From the NCBI GenBank assembly GCA_018287875.1, contig JAGVVL010000013.1, positions 2,604,001 to 2,668,000 of the forward strand: DNA of 64,000 bases, given 5' to 3'. A program made the position numbers and the translations under genes. The stretch is from Nigrospora sphaerica (Eukaryota > Ascomycota > Sordariomycetes > Amphisphaeriales > Apiosporaceae). Below the pieces are notes generated by a model. The model was not told where the DNA came from and searched no databases. It was given only the letters and a program-made list of their open reading frames with translations. Shown here piece by piece: positions 11,111-22,982 of this stretch; within the stretch, counting starts at the first letter, position 1, and the number at the start of each line of letters is the position of its first letter.

Positions 11111-13903
11111 TGGGCCGTCCTCTCGGCCTCGGCGGCTCGCGCTGACCTACACCGAGGCTGGGGAGACGAGGGGGGTTAGCCTGTCTGGGACCCAGCCCGA
11201 CGGCGACGCAAAAAAAAAAACCCACGACAGGGGCCACACATCAGGGACAAAGGGATGTCACTCCATACTCGGGTATCCATCCTCGTGTGAACGAGGGTGA
11301 TGCCAAAGGTGGAGCATGACGTGGGGACTTTTTTGCCCCCATTTTCCCTGGGGACTGGGGGCCCACAATCTTCTAGCCGGCTTGGAACCGCACGACCAGC
11401 CCTGGCGCTTCGGGACAGGTCGGGATCTCGGAGAAAGGCTCTTTCTCTTGTCGCTCTCGCCGGCATGGCACATGTCATGGTTGCGGATGTGAGGTCTCCG
11501 GAGGGCGACGCGGCTGCTGTGCCACGGCTCTCGGCCGACGTCGTCCTTCCCTTTCGGTAACCGCGCGACGGCGTCTCGGTGACCTGAGACAACTCCCTCG
11601 GCATACATCCCGACCAAACACGCACATCCACTGCTGTCGCTACCGACGCCGACTTGCTCTCCTGAGCCATCGATAGTTGGCGACAGGGGTTATCACGCCC
11701 ATCCGTCCTTATCTCCCCCGGACCGTTCCTGTCGGCCTTTCTCGGTCGCAATGGCGCACCTCGTCTCGGCTCTATAGTGGATGACCTTGCCACATCGGGC
11801 ATGCAATTTCGTCCCCTCGTCCGTTCCGGCCCTGTCCATCTTCGCAACGTGCTTCCGACGGCGCTCCCTCTAGGCTTTTGGTCAGCAATCAACGCATCAT
11901 CATCATCGTCCCCGCCCCTCGTGCCCTCAGCAACATTCCATCCCCACTCAGAGCGCTTTCTGCTCTCTGCCCCTCGAGTCAGCGTGGAGGAGCTAATAAG
12001 GTCAAGAAATACCAAATGGCGGCGTAGCGTACTGCGCTTCTTCTTTTCATCCCTCGGGAGTTTAACTACGGCAGGCTATTGAATCCTGGCTTTTGCGGGG
12101 AATGGTTCCCCTCATCTGATATCCTCGGCGTTACATAGGTGTTTTTTCAGTCATAGCATTCGGGAGGGAACGAGGTAGAGTTGAGCATAGGACACTATTT
12201 TCCGGCACTCTGGAAAATCCCATAAATTATACAACGATGGCGGCAGAGAACCCAGCCCATCAACACTTAGCAAACACTACACGGTCCCCATCGACTCCCC
12301 ACGTGAACTCGTGCCGACTATGGTCGTCATGGTGACCGGGCGACGACAGCACGAACGGTACGAACCTAAGCTAAAGAGAGTGAGACTTGGGACGATGCAA
12401 AAACGCCCCAACGCAAGGAAGCCACCGACGCCGTCTCTCGACCCCACGTGACAAGTTAGGCATGGTCACTGAAAATTGAACCCCCTAGTTCTTCTGGCCC
12501 GAGCAGACGCATTATCGCGGTCACTTGCGGCCACAACCCCGACGACGACAACCATCGTCGCCGCCGTCCGTACCCAGCCTTGCGTGGCCTCGCCTTTCCT
12601 CGCTTTTTTCTCCTCTACTCCTCTTTTTGTCCATTTCGGGGCCAACCCCAGACCTTCCCCCCCGGTTCCTTGGCGTGATCGGGAAGCCGGGCGTCGCGAG
12701 TCATTGCTCGCCGGTACCCCCATTATCTGCCCTTCCTTGCGCCCCCAGGGGCCGGCTACTACCGTGTGCAATACTGTCAATTCTGGGTCTACAGCCCCCA
12801 GAGACCCTTGCCAAGGATAGCGAGCCGATATCACTGACGTGATTGTCATGCGGGAGGGGCGAGCATGACAGCATGGTCTCTGGGGAAAGGAAGGGAAGAG
12901 GAGGAAAAAAGGCAACAAGACGAAAAAAAGGAAAGCGACTGGACCAAATCCCCCCCCCCTCCCCTCGCGTATACTTTGGCCTTATGAAAGGGGGTAACCC
13001 CGGCACCCTGGAAAAACAGGATCCCCCAAGCGAAACCAACTATACAGACGCACCATCACAAGCACAGGTTACCGGGCGGCAGGCGCCACGCAGCCACAGC
13101 GGCGGTCTGGCTTCGGAGGGGGGGCGCCCTACTGACTGTCGGTCCCCCTAAGTGGGAATCGGGACCGCGTTTCGAGGCCCAGCGGACCGGCCGGCGGGGA
13201 CGATTGCTGATCGCGTCGCCGCCTTACTTGGCCTCCTGTTTTCCCCCCTCCTTCCTCCTTCCCCTCATTCCCCCAAAAATTAGATCGAGGGCGCTTTCGG
13301 CAAGTCGACGATCCCCGTCCCAAAACGCCATCTAGTTTTTCCTCAGCCTATGTGGGTTGCGGGGGGATTGGCTGGCTGGGTCATGGCGGGTGCACTTGAT
13401 GATGAGCCGCTTGTGGGCAGAAGAATGCAAATCGCCCTCCTCCTCCTCCTACCCCGGGTAAAGATCCGCCCTTTCGGTCATTTGTAACGAGGGGAGCCAA
13501 GGCGGTGTCCGGCATGGGCGAATAGGCAGGCGCAAGAGAGAAGAACAATGAAAAAAAAAGCAAACACGCGCGCGTCCGTGCTGACATCATCCCCTGAATA
13601 AGGAGCACGGCGCTGCTTGCAACACGGAGGAAACGTCACTAGATTGGGTGAGCAAACGACGTATACGCCCCGGTAGCGACGGTACTCCGGACGGGCCAAG
13701 CGTCTGTCTGCTTCTTACCGCTCGAGCCTGGGCCGCGGGTACGAAGGACAGCTGACAAAAAACGGGAAAGGAAAAGGGGCAGGCCCATGATACAGAGAGT
13801 CGAGCTCGGGCATGGCTTGGGTCCAACCATGAAAGGCCGAAGCACAGGATGGGGGCCAAATACACCGCCACCAAAATGCCCGTTGTCGATTCCGTTGCTC
13901 CCG
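11111..13903. other. Gene-free spacer before the acyl-CoA ligase
   Basis: About 2.8 kb between the small gene at 10889 and the 3' end of the acyl-CoA ligase. It contains low-complexity and pyrimidine-rich stretches (for example 12,580-12,660). Long open frames on the minus strand (11176-12015 and 12466-12918) have no recognisable domain. I annotate no gene here. Confidence 0.5.
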
Positions 13904-15421
13904 TCAAGCCTCCCGCAGCACCCTCCTGAGAACCTTGCCCGAGCCGGACCGGGGCAAGGCGTCCCTGAAGACGAAGTCCTGGGGGACCTTGAAGCCGGCC
14001 AGCCCGGACCGGCAGTGGCGGGCCAGCGCCTCGCTGTTCACGGCGTGGCCGGGCCGCGTGACAACGAAGGCGCGGCCCGCCTCGCCCCAGCGCCGGTGCG
14101 GCACGCCGACCACGGCAGCTTGCTGAACGGCCGGGTGCCGCAGTAGGACGGCCTCGACCTCGGCCGGGTAGACGTTCTCGCCGCCCGAGATGTAGACGTC
14201 GCTGCGGCGGTCGACGAGGTAAAGGAAGCCGTCGCTGTCCAGCCGCCCGATGTCGCCGGTCCGGAGCCAGCCGGCGGCCGTAAACAGCTCGGCGCCGTTG
14301 GGCGGCAGCGGGTGCCAGTATCCGGGCGTGACATTGGGACCGCGGGCGATGATCTCGCCGGGCTCGCCGTCGTGCACGTCGTCACCCCGGGCGTCGATGA
14401 CGCGGATTGCCGTCAGGGGGCCGGGTTTCCCGACGGAGCCGGCCTTGGCGCGCAGGCGGTCGGTGGCCAGGGGCATGCCGGTCAGGGTGCCTGTCTCGGT
14501 CATGCCGTAGCCGTCGACCATGTTCACGCCGCGGTCGAGCCACCAGCGGACGCGCGCGGGCGGGTTGGGCGCGCCGCCCGTGAAGAGGGCGCGGAGCGCG
14601 GCCCAGCGCGCCGGCTCGAAGTTGGCCGCCCCCGCGAGCGCGTCGGCCATCTGCGGCACGCAAAAGTAGTGCGTCACGCCGAGCGCGGCGTCGGCGAGCC
14701 GCGTGTTGGTGCGCTCGGCGTCGAAGCCGCCGCGCGCCACGGCCACGCGCCCGCCCTGCCGCAGCGGCGACCACACCTGCACGACGAGCCCGATGACGTG
14801 GTACATGGGGCTGTCGCAGAGGAAGACGGCGGCCTCGTCGACCTCGCCGAGCCGGCTGAAGTTGGCCGCCGTCGCCCAGAGGTTGCGCGCCGTCAGCCGG
14901 ACGCCCTTGGCCGTGCCTGACGTGCCCGACGTGTAGAGGAGGACGCACGTGTCGCCGAGCGAAGGCGGCGTCGGGCGCGGCGCCGGCCGCGCCGTGCCGG
15001 CCTCGGCCTCGGCCGCGCCGGGGAATTCGACGGAGCCCGTTACGCAGCAGCCGGGCGGCACGTTGGCCCGGACCGCCTCCTCCTCCTCCTCCTCGACGCA
15101 GAGGAGCTTGGGGCTGCAGTCGCGTAGGACGGCGGCGAGCTCCCCGGCCGACAGGCGCCAGTTGAGCGGCACGAAGATGGCGCCCAGGCGCAGGAGCGCG
15201 AACTGGAGGACGATCAGCGAGATCGAGTTGCGCCGAACGGCGGCCACGCGGTCCCCGAAGTCGATGCCCCGGTTGCTCAGTGCGTAGGCAACGCGCTGGA
15301 TCTCCCGGTCGAGTTCACCATACGTCCACTCGCGACCGTCGGCGAGGTCGCAAGCGGCGGGCCGGTCGGGCGATACGCCTGCCCAATGCTCGACCGGATC
15401 GAGTGCAGTGTGTTGCACCAT
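13904..15421 (-). CDS. Acyl-CoA synthetase / AMP-forming ligase
   Basis: An intronless 505-residue class I adenylate-forming enzyme. The phosphate-binding loop LLYTSGTSGTAKG lies near residue 160. It is followed by CDSPMYHVIG, the YGMTET motif (about 303), the hinge region GWLRTGDIGRLDSDGFLYLVDR, and the C-terminal catalytic lysine in GSGKVLRR. The family activates a carboxylic acid as acyl-AMP and transfers it to CoA; the resemblance is to medium-chain or aryl acyl-CoA ligases, and the substrate is not determined. The ATG at 15421 was chosen because no ATG precedes it in the open frame and the conserved fold begins soon after. There is no C-terminal SKL-type peroxisomal signal. A run of six glutamates (about 110-116) comes from a GAG repeat. 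The gene diverges from the PKS at 16268, which suggests it either supplies a starter or activates the released product. Confidence 0.9.
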   Translation of the reverse strand: MVQHTALDPVEHWAGVSPDRPAACDLADGREWTYGELDREIQRVAYALSNRGIDFGDRVAAVRRNSISLIVLQFALLRLGAIFVPLNWRLSAGELAAVLRDCSPKLLCVEEEEEEAVRANVPPGCCVTGSVEFPGAAEAEAGTARPAPRPTPPSLGDTCVLLYTSGTSGTAKGVRLTARNLWATAANFSRLGEVDEAAVFLCDSPMYHVIGLVVQVWSPLRQGGRVAVARGGFDAERTNTRLADAALGVTHYFCVPQMADALAGAANFEPARWAALRALFTGGAPNPPARVRWWLDRGVNMVDGYGMTETGTLTGMPLATDRLRAKAGSVGKPGPLTAIRVIDARGDDVHDGEPGEIIARGPNVTPGYWHPLPPNGAELFTAAGWLRTGDIGRLDSDGFLYLVDRRSDVYISGGENVYPAEVEAVLLRHPAVQQAAVVGVPHRRWGEAGRAFVVTRPGHAVNSEALARHCRSGLAGFKVPQDFVFRDALPRSGSGKVLRRVLREA

Positions 15422-16267
15422 GGGTCTGTTGTTGTTGCTGAACTCGGAGGGAAGCTTTCGGCCACACGCTACGTGGATATTGGTGAAGTTGTCGACGCAG
15501 GCTAGACTTGGACTGGATCTACGAGGAAACGCGTAGAGGACTGGCACATGCTTTCTTTTCTTTTTCTGACACCGAGCAACCGGCTCGTCGGCAGTTGGTG
15601 CTTGATGGGATCAGGAATACCAGGTACTCCGGACTACGAAGGAGGATAGGATCGTCGTAAGTGTTCTGATGTAGTGGAATTACGAGAACCCACACTGGTA
15701 TTCAGAACGTGAGCATATCTTTCTTTCCTCGACCTTTGCCGGAGCGAATCCCCTCCCTCCATGGGTATCACGCTTCTTACAAATTTATTACGTGCCTGCC
15801 GCCATGGCACAACGGCGGAGAATATTGAAGGATCACATGGTGGTCCGGGTCTGGACCAATCGGCAACTTCCAAGAACGCGAGCTGAACAATAGTCGGAAG
15901 CTGCGCTGTTGACCCACCCATGTAGAACGCCCGGCAGAGACGATTTTTGCATTAGTGCTACTAATTCGGGTCGATCACCCCCATGGTGGTCCGGTATAAG
16001 GCATCACGTTGCTTGCTTCGGATTTCACCCTTCCGAGCAAAGGGAATCGAGGAAAAGGGGAACGGGGGAACGCATTTCTTGGTGTCACTCTTCGGAAGCG
16101 GGAACCCCAACGGACCCTAGGAAGAAGTCCGCCTGACTTGTAAAGCCTTCTCCGGGATACGCAACGGCGCTTTCCCACACTTGTCCAGTTTTGCCTTACA
16201 TTTGATTTCCAACGGGTGCCTCGCGCACACGAAGTCACAACGCCCGTGTCGGGAAACCGCCAGCAAG
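15422..16267. promoter_or_regulatory. Bidirectional promoter of acyl-CoA ligase and PKS
   Basis: These 846 bp separate the two divergent start codons and must contain both promoters, as is common for co-regulated pairs in fungal metabolite clusters. I do not see a site assignable to a specific regulator, and no cluster transcription factor gene lies in the window. Confidence 0.6.
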
Positions 16268-19200
16268 ATGAGCACGGGGCGGTACGAACCCATAGCCATC
16301 ATCGGCATGGGGGTACGGCTGCCGGGCAAGGTGTCCAACACGGACGAGTACTGGGACCTGCTGGTGAAGGGGCGAAGCGGCCACTGCCGCGTGCCGAGGG
16401 GCCGCTACGACGTCGACCGCTGGCACCAACCGGGGCGGGCCGGGTCCGTCGGTTCCGAGTCCGGGTACTACCTGGACCACGTCGACCTGACCAAGGTGGA
16501 CGCCGACTTTTGGTCCTTCGGCAAGCAGGAGGCGCGGCTCATGGACCCGCAGCAGCGCCTGCTCCTCGAGGTCGTGTACGAGGCGCTCGAGGGCTCGGGG
16601 ACGGCCTGCTGGCGGGGCCGCGACGTCGGCGTCTACGTCGGCGTCATGGGCGACGACTGGACCGGCCTGCACGATCTGGACGGCCAGAAGCCCTACCCGA
16701 TGCGGGCCGACGTCTTCGGCGACTACATCCTGGCGAACCGCGTGTCGTACGAGTTTGACCTAAAGGGGCCGAGGCAAGACTACCCGGAACCGGGAGGGCG
16801 GCGCCCCCTATTCTTTTTTCTTGTCGCTGTTTCTTGTTGCTGATTCTTGCGCAGCATGGTGATCCGCACGGCGTGCTCGTCTTCGCTCGTGGCGCTGCAC
16901 ACGGCGTGCCAGGACGTGCAGAGCGGCAACTGCGCGTCGGCCATCGTGGGCGGTGTCAACGTCGTGCTCTCGCCCATCATCACGGCCGCCATGGCCGAGC
17001 AGGGCGTGCTCTCGCCGTCGGGGGCGTGCCGGTCCTTCGACGCCGCCGCCGACGGCTACGGCCGCGGCGAGGGCGCCACGGCCGTCCACATCAAGCGGCT
17101 TGCCGACGCGCTGCGCGACGGCGACCCCGTCCGCGCCGTCATCCGCGCCACGGCCACGAGCAACGACGGCAGGACCCACGGCATGACGGTCCCGGACCCC
17201 ACCAGCCACGAGAGGCTCATCCGCCGCGCCTACGCCATGGCCGGCATCGCGGACCCGGCGCCGACGGCCGTCGTCGAGTGCCACGGCACCGGTACCAGCG
17301 TAATACTGCCGGGTGCGTGCTTGGTGGCCGCTTGCTGATGTGTCCTTATGCAGGTCGGTGACCCCCTAGAGTGCCGCGCGGTAGCAAACATCTGGGGCCA
17401 AGAGGGCATTCTCATAACCTCGGTAGGTAGTTTCACGGTGTGGGCATGCCTCGTACGCTGATCCCGTTGTAGGTCAAACCCAACATCGGTCACGGAGAGG
17501 GTTCGTCCGGGCTATCCAGCATCATCAAGATGGTCCTGTCGCTCGAAAAGGAGATCGTGCCCCCTAATATCAACTTTAACACGCCGAATCCCGCCAGTAG
17601 GTCGCCACAGACGGACTGACCCACGTGATCTGCTGACCAACGTTTTCAAGTCCCCTGGGAGGAGACCAAGCTCGTGGTGCCCACCAAAGCAATGCCATGG
17701 CCATCGGGGCGAATGAAGAGGGTGTCAGTCAACAGCTTTGGCATCGGAGGCACCAATGCTCACGTGAGACGCGAATCCAGGAAACACGGGCAAATACTGA
17801 TAGTACCTAGGCGATTCTAGAGTCAGCGGGGTCCGTGGTGGGTATGAGGACAAAGGGGGACGCTGTTGACTCACCACAGGCAGTAGGACCACGGCTGCTT
17901 GTGTTGTCAGCTAAACACCCAAAGTCGGCCAGAGACGCCTCAACGAGGCTCGACGACTACCTGGCCCGGAGCTCGAGCGCTTTAGCGGATGTAGCCTACA
18001 CGCTGTCGGCGAGGCGGCCCGGCCACGGCCACCGGACCTTCTGCGTGGCGGATGGCACGAAGCGGCCCGAGTGGTCGCCAGTCACCCAAGCGACCACGAG
18101 CCCGCCTCCGCTCGTGTGGGTTTTCACCGGCCAGGGCGCCCAGTGGCCGCAGATGGGGAAGCAGCTCATCGAGGCCCATCCGGTGGCGAGCCGGACCGTG
18201 GCGTGCCTGGACCGCGTCCTGCAGCTGCTGCCGCACCCTCCGCCGTGGACCATCCGAGGTGAGGCTCTCGTCGCCGTCGACAGGGCGCCCCTCCCCCACG
18301 GACGGGGCACAATCGTGCTGACTTTTTCCTTTCCCTCAGGTTTGCTCATGACGCCGCCGCACGAGAGCCGGATGCACGAGGCCGAGTTTTCGCAGCCGTG
18401 CCTGGCCGCCGTGCAGATGGCGTTGGTGGACGTGTTCCGGGCGTGGGGCGTGACGCCGCGCGCCGTCGTCGGCCACTCGTCGGGCGAGACGGCGGCGGCG
18501 TACGCGGCCGGCGCCCTCACGGCCGAGCAGGCCATCCTGCTGGCCTTTCACCGGGGTCAGATCACGCCGGCCCTGAAGCGGGCGCACGCGGGCGCCATGG
18601 CCGCCGTCGGCCTCGGCCGCCGCGAGGTGGCGCCCTTTCTGCGCCCCGGCGTCGTCGTCGGCTGCGAAAACTCCCCCCGGAACGTCACCCTCTCGGGCGA
18701 CGCCGACGCCCTCGAGTCGGTGCTGCGGGACATCGGCCGTTGTCGTCCCGACGTCCCCGCGAGAGCGTTGCATGTCGAGTGCGGCTATCACTCTGGTATG
18801 CCGCCCCCGGCGCTTTTCACCCCCGCGGCGTAATGACCAGGCTGACCCGCGATGCCAGACCACATGAAAGCAGTCAGTGGTGAGTATGCTGTGCGCATCG
18901 GCGACTTGACCGACATGAAAGAGCCGGGGACGCCTTTCTACTCTTCCGTCACCGGGAAGAGGCATTCCGCCTTTTCGCCGTCCTACTGGGTGGCCAACAT
19001 CGAGTCTCCTGTTCTGTTCAGCCCGGCGGTTGAGGCGCTGCTTGACGACTACCCCCAGCCGGCCCTCATGGAAATCGGGCCGCACTCAGCCCTCGCCGGG
19101 CCCATACGCCAGATATTGCTGTCCAGGGGCGCTTCGGCGCCGTATATACCCACCCTCATCCGCCAGGAGGACGGGCTGTCGTGCGTGCTGAAAACAGCCG

Positions 19201-22019
19201 GTGAGCTCTGGTCCGCGGGACTCGGTATCGACGTCGAGACCGTCAACCCCGTGGCCCGTGTTCTGTCCGACCTTCCCACTTATCCGTGGCACTACGAAGA
19301 ATCGTACTGGGTCGAACCCCGGATCTCTCGCGAATTACGCTTCCGCCGGTTTCCCCACCATGAGCTCTTGGGGTCCCGCGTCTTGGAGAGCGGCGAGGCG
19401 GCGCCGGTGTGGCGCTGCAGCCTGAGGGCCGGAGACGTGGCTTGGTTAAGGGATCACGAGATTCAGGGGCACAGCATCATGCCGGCGGCTGGGTTCATCG
19501 CCATGGTCGGGGAGGCTATCAAGCAGCTCACGGGAACGGTCGATTACTCCCTCGAAGACATCTCGCTTCTCGAGCCCATGATGCTGGGGGACACGGCCGT
19601 GGAGGTGGTGACATGGTTGAGGCCGACGACCGAGCCGAACGGGTACGAGTTCTCCGTCTCTTCCATCAGCGGCGACGGCAACGACACCACGAAACATGTC
19701 ACCGGCCACGGCAGGGCTGGCTGGGACATGGACCCCGCCCCCGCGGCCGTCGAGTGTCTTCCTCGCAAGGTCTCGTCGGCATCCTTCTACGAGGCCCTGG
19801 GGCGACACGGGCTGGCGTATGGGCCGAGTTTCCGGGCGTTGACCAACGTACGATCTCATGTCTCGCAAGGACGCGCCACGGCCGTTATCGACGCCCAGCG
19901 CCTGACAGGGCAGAACGAAGACGCCTATCCCCTCCACCCCGCCATCATGGACGCGAGCATGCACACCTGCATGGTGGCCGAGTGCCGGGGCCTGACGCGC
20001 AAGGTGCAAGGTGGCTCGGTACCCAAGCACATCCAGGGGGTTTACGTCCGGAGCGCCCGAGGGCTTTTCGACGTCGCCGGCCACATCTCCAACGACGCGG
20101 CCGCCCGACGGGAAGCCGGCGTTGTGGGCGTTTGCGGGGGACGGACGGTTCTGCGCATCCAGGGGATCGAAGTTGTGCCGTTGCCCACTACGGGCCCGGC
20201 ATCGGAAAGGGCCGAGGAAGATCCCCACGCCGGCGCCGTCCTCGAATGGAGGCCCGACATCGAGTTGGCAGACTGCGTCAAAATGCTTCCGGACGGCGAC
20301 AGCAACGAGGACGGTTTCTGTTCCCAGTTCCTCGGCCTCCTCGGCTTCAAGAGACCGGACATGAGCGTTCTGCACGTTGGCAGTCACCGGTCCGGCGATG
20401 CCCAGAGTGTGGCCCGGGTTTTGTTGTCGGGACGAGGCCGCATGTGCCAGCGCTACGTGTACACGCTGTCATCCAACCATGGCATTTCAGGGGCGCGGAC
20501 GGAACTGGAGGGATTCCCGGAAGCCGCATGTGTCCCCTTTGACCTTGCGAAAGACCCGGCCATCCAGGATTTTGAGCCCGCGTCGTTCGATCTGCTAATC
20601 GCCACTACCACGGAAGCAGTTGAGGAGACGCGCGACAACTTGCAGAACGCCATCAAGCTACTTCGGTCCGGAGGCTACTTGTTCTTGAAAAGTGCCCTGT
20701 TCAGACGTGGCTCGGAGGCCGGCCCGCAGGACGGTATTGTGGAAGCCATCGCATCCGCCGGTTTCCCCCGGAGCAGCATCCAACACCTTCGCGGCCCGAC
20801 CCAGGGCAGTATACTTGCCAAGGCTCGCCAATCCGCCTCGTCGCCGGCGAAGGTCGACGTTTTGTGCCAGGACCCAACCCGCGGTACGGTCGTGGAAGCC
20901 ACGGGCGCATTGGAGAAAAGGGGGTTTGTGGTCAGCTTCGTCGCGCCGGGCCAAGACCTGCCCACGGCACGGCCCATCCTCTGTCTTTTGGACCTGGAGC
21001 GCCCCTTTCTGGCGTCGATGGAGGAGCCGGAATATCTCGCCCTGCGCAAGACGGTGCTGTCGGTCAAGGAGGCGAGCCTCATCTGGGTCACGGGCGCGTG
21101 CCAGATCCACTGCCGCAACCCTGACTACGCCCTCGGTCTGGGCTTCGGCCGGACCATGCGTCGAGAGCTGGGCCTCGACTTTGTCACCGTGGAACTGGAC
21201 GACTTTGGCCCCGAGGGCTGGCACGCAGTGGCCGGCCTTCTCGCCACATGCGGCGGCCGAGCCGCCAACCGGGATGCCGCGCGGGTGGACTACGAATACG
21301 CTCTCGACCAGGGGTTCCTCAAGATCAGCCGTTTCCGCCGGATCAAGCTATCGAAGGACCTGGCCGAGGCCAGAAGCCGTGACGGACCCGAAACGCCGAT
21401 TGTGTCGACAGGGGAACCCGTCATGGCCTCGGACGAGGCCGACGATGCCGGGCGTACCACGGACGCCCCCCCCGGCGGACGCCAGGACGGCCTGGCCCGG
21501 GAGGCGTCGACCCCAGCGCCCCCGGTCCCGAGGGCGGACCCCCCGCAGGCGGCGGCCGCGCGCCCGCTCCTGCGACCCGACCGGACCTACATATTCGTCG
21601 GCGGGCTCGGGGGGCTCGGGCAGGCCGTGGCGCGGTTCCTCGTCGAGCAGGGGGCGCGGGACCTGCTCTTCTTCTCGCGGGGGGCCGAGGCGGCGGCGGC
21701 GGGGGCGCAGGCCGACTACGTGGCGGAGCTCGGGGCGCTCGGGTGCGCCGTGACGGCATGCGCGGGGGACGCGGCCGACGAGGGGGCGGTGCGGCGGGCG
21801 GTGGCGGCGGCGCGGCGGCCAGTGGGCGGCGTGCTGCACGCCGCCATGGTGCTCGCCGACGCGGCGCTCGCGGCGCTCGACTTCGCGGCGTGGCGGCGCG
21901 CCGCGGCGCCCAAGGTGCGCGGCGCCCGCCACCTGCACGCCGCGCTCGCCGCCGCCGGCGCGCCCCTCGACTTCTTCCTCCTCTTCGGCTCCCTCGCCGG
22001 CCTCGGCGGCCAGCCCGGC

Positions 22020-22053
<34 letters not shown>

Positions 22054-22793
22054 CCGCCTTCGCCGCCTTCCGCCGCGGCCGCGGCGAGCCCGCCGCCGTG
22101 CTCGACATCGGCGCCGTCGGCGGCATCGGCGTCCTCGCCCGCGACCCCGCCCGCCTCGCCGTCTTCCGCGCCATGGCCGCCCACGTGCTCGACGAGGCCG
22201 CCCTGCTCGACGCCCTCGAGCTCGCCCTGCGGCGGTCCCGCCCGCCGCCCGCGCCCGCGCCCGTGCTCTCCCGCCCACCGCCGTCCGCCGGCCGCGTCGT
22301 CGGCGGCCACCTCGCCATCGGCCTGGACGCCGGCCCCGAGAACCGCACCGGCTGGGCCGGGGACCCGCGCGTCCTCCTCCTCGCCCGCCCCGCGGCGCCG
22401 GCCGCCCCGGACGCGGCGTCGGGCGCCGCCGCGACGCTCCAGACGCACCTCCGGCGCTGTGCCGCCGAGCCGGCCCGGTTCCGGACCGAGACGACCGCCC
22501 GGCTGATCGCCGACGACATCGGCCGTACGCTGCGGGGCCTCATGCTGGGCGGCGGCGACGGCGCCGTAGACCTCACGGTGCCCGTGGCGAGCATCGGTGT
22601 CGACTCGCTGGTCAGCGTGGAGCTTCGGAACGCGCTGCGCCGGGGGCTCGGCGTCCAGTTGGGCGTCAGGGACATTCGAGACGCCCCCAGCGTGTTGCAT
22701 CTCGGTCGGAGGGCCGCGGAAAAGCTATGGGAGGCGCACCAGGACGCAGATGGTACCGCGCTCGGCGCTGAACAACGGCCAAGCCGCGGATGA
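16268..22793 (+). CDS. Reducing type I polyketide synthase, KS-AT-DH-(inactive MT)-KR-ACP
   Basis: Eight exons (16268-16773, 16855-17299, 17354-17422, 17473-17596, 17651-17763, 17811-18258, 18340-18795, 18859-22793) join in phase to 2,031 residues. KS (about 5-425) has the catalytic TACSSS, ECHGTGT and [11 protein letters not shown] (about 520-820) has GHSSGE. DH (about 885-1180) has [10 protein letters not shown] and the HPAIMDAS aspartate. The region about 1190-1450 aligns in position with a C-methyltransferase, but the SAM motif is eroded to VLHVGSHRS. No enoylreductase is present. KR has GGLGGLG and SLAGLGG...NYAAAN (about 1629-1780). ACP has GVDSL (about 1966). There is no thioesterase or reductive release domain. 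Iterative synthases of this type build unsaturated or hydroxylated chains from malonyl-CoA in the cytosol. The start was chosen 7 residues before the KS core. Intron 1 uses a GC donor. Confidence 0.92.
16774..16854 (+). other. Non-canonical GC-AG intron (PKS intron 1)
   Basis: The exon ends in AG followed by GCAAGA, which is the strong consensus of GC-AG introns, and the acceptor is GCGCAG. Removing the 81 nt joins DLKGP to [11 protein letters not shown], exactly across the KS active-site cysteine. Reading through instead meets an in-frame TGA within the segment. No GT donor nearby keeps the conserved residues. Confidence 0.85.
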
Positions 22794-22821
22794 CGACGGG
22801 AATGCGCCCGGGGAGGAGTAG

Positions 22822-22827
22822 AATAAA
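22822..22827 (+). terminator. AATAAA polyadenylation signal of the PKS gene
   Basis: A canonical AATAAA begins 29 nt after the PKS stop codon. It lies within the 189-bp convergent gap before the stop of the sedolisin gene, so the 3' untranslated region is probably very short. Confidence 0.5.
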
Positions 22828-22982
22828 GCTTCGTTCAAATGGACTTCTCCGCGGGAAAACACTTGTCTCTTTATTCATCCCACGACTATGGCATTTGGTC
22901 ATTTTATTTGCTTGTTGTAGCTCACTAACTTTGGCGTCGAGGCCTCCACGAGCAATAGGTGCCTCGCTTTTGCCATCGGCCT

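Noticed and set aside
11176..12015. 279-codon minus-strand open frame
   Set aside because: No domain, atypical composition, and located where the 3' untranslated region of the small gene is expected.
15421..15547. N-terminal extension of the acyl-CoA ligase
   Set aside because: The open frame extends upstream but contains no ATG before 15421, and the extra residues do not match the family.
19446..20387. 313-codon minus-strand open frame
   Set aside because: It is antisense to the PKS DH domain, whose plus-strand frame has clear catalytic motifs.
21348..22700. 450-codon minus-strand open frame
   Set aside because: It is antisense to the PKS KR domain and is explained by GC-saturated third positions. 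The protein is Ala/Gly/Arg low complexity.
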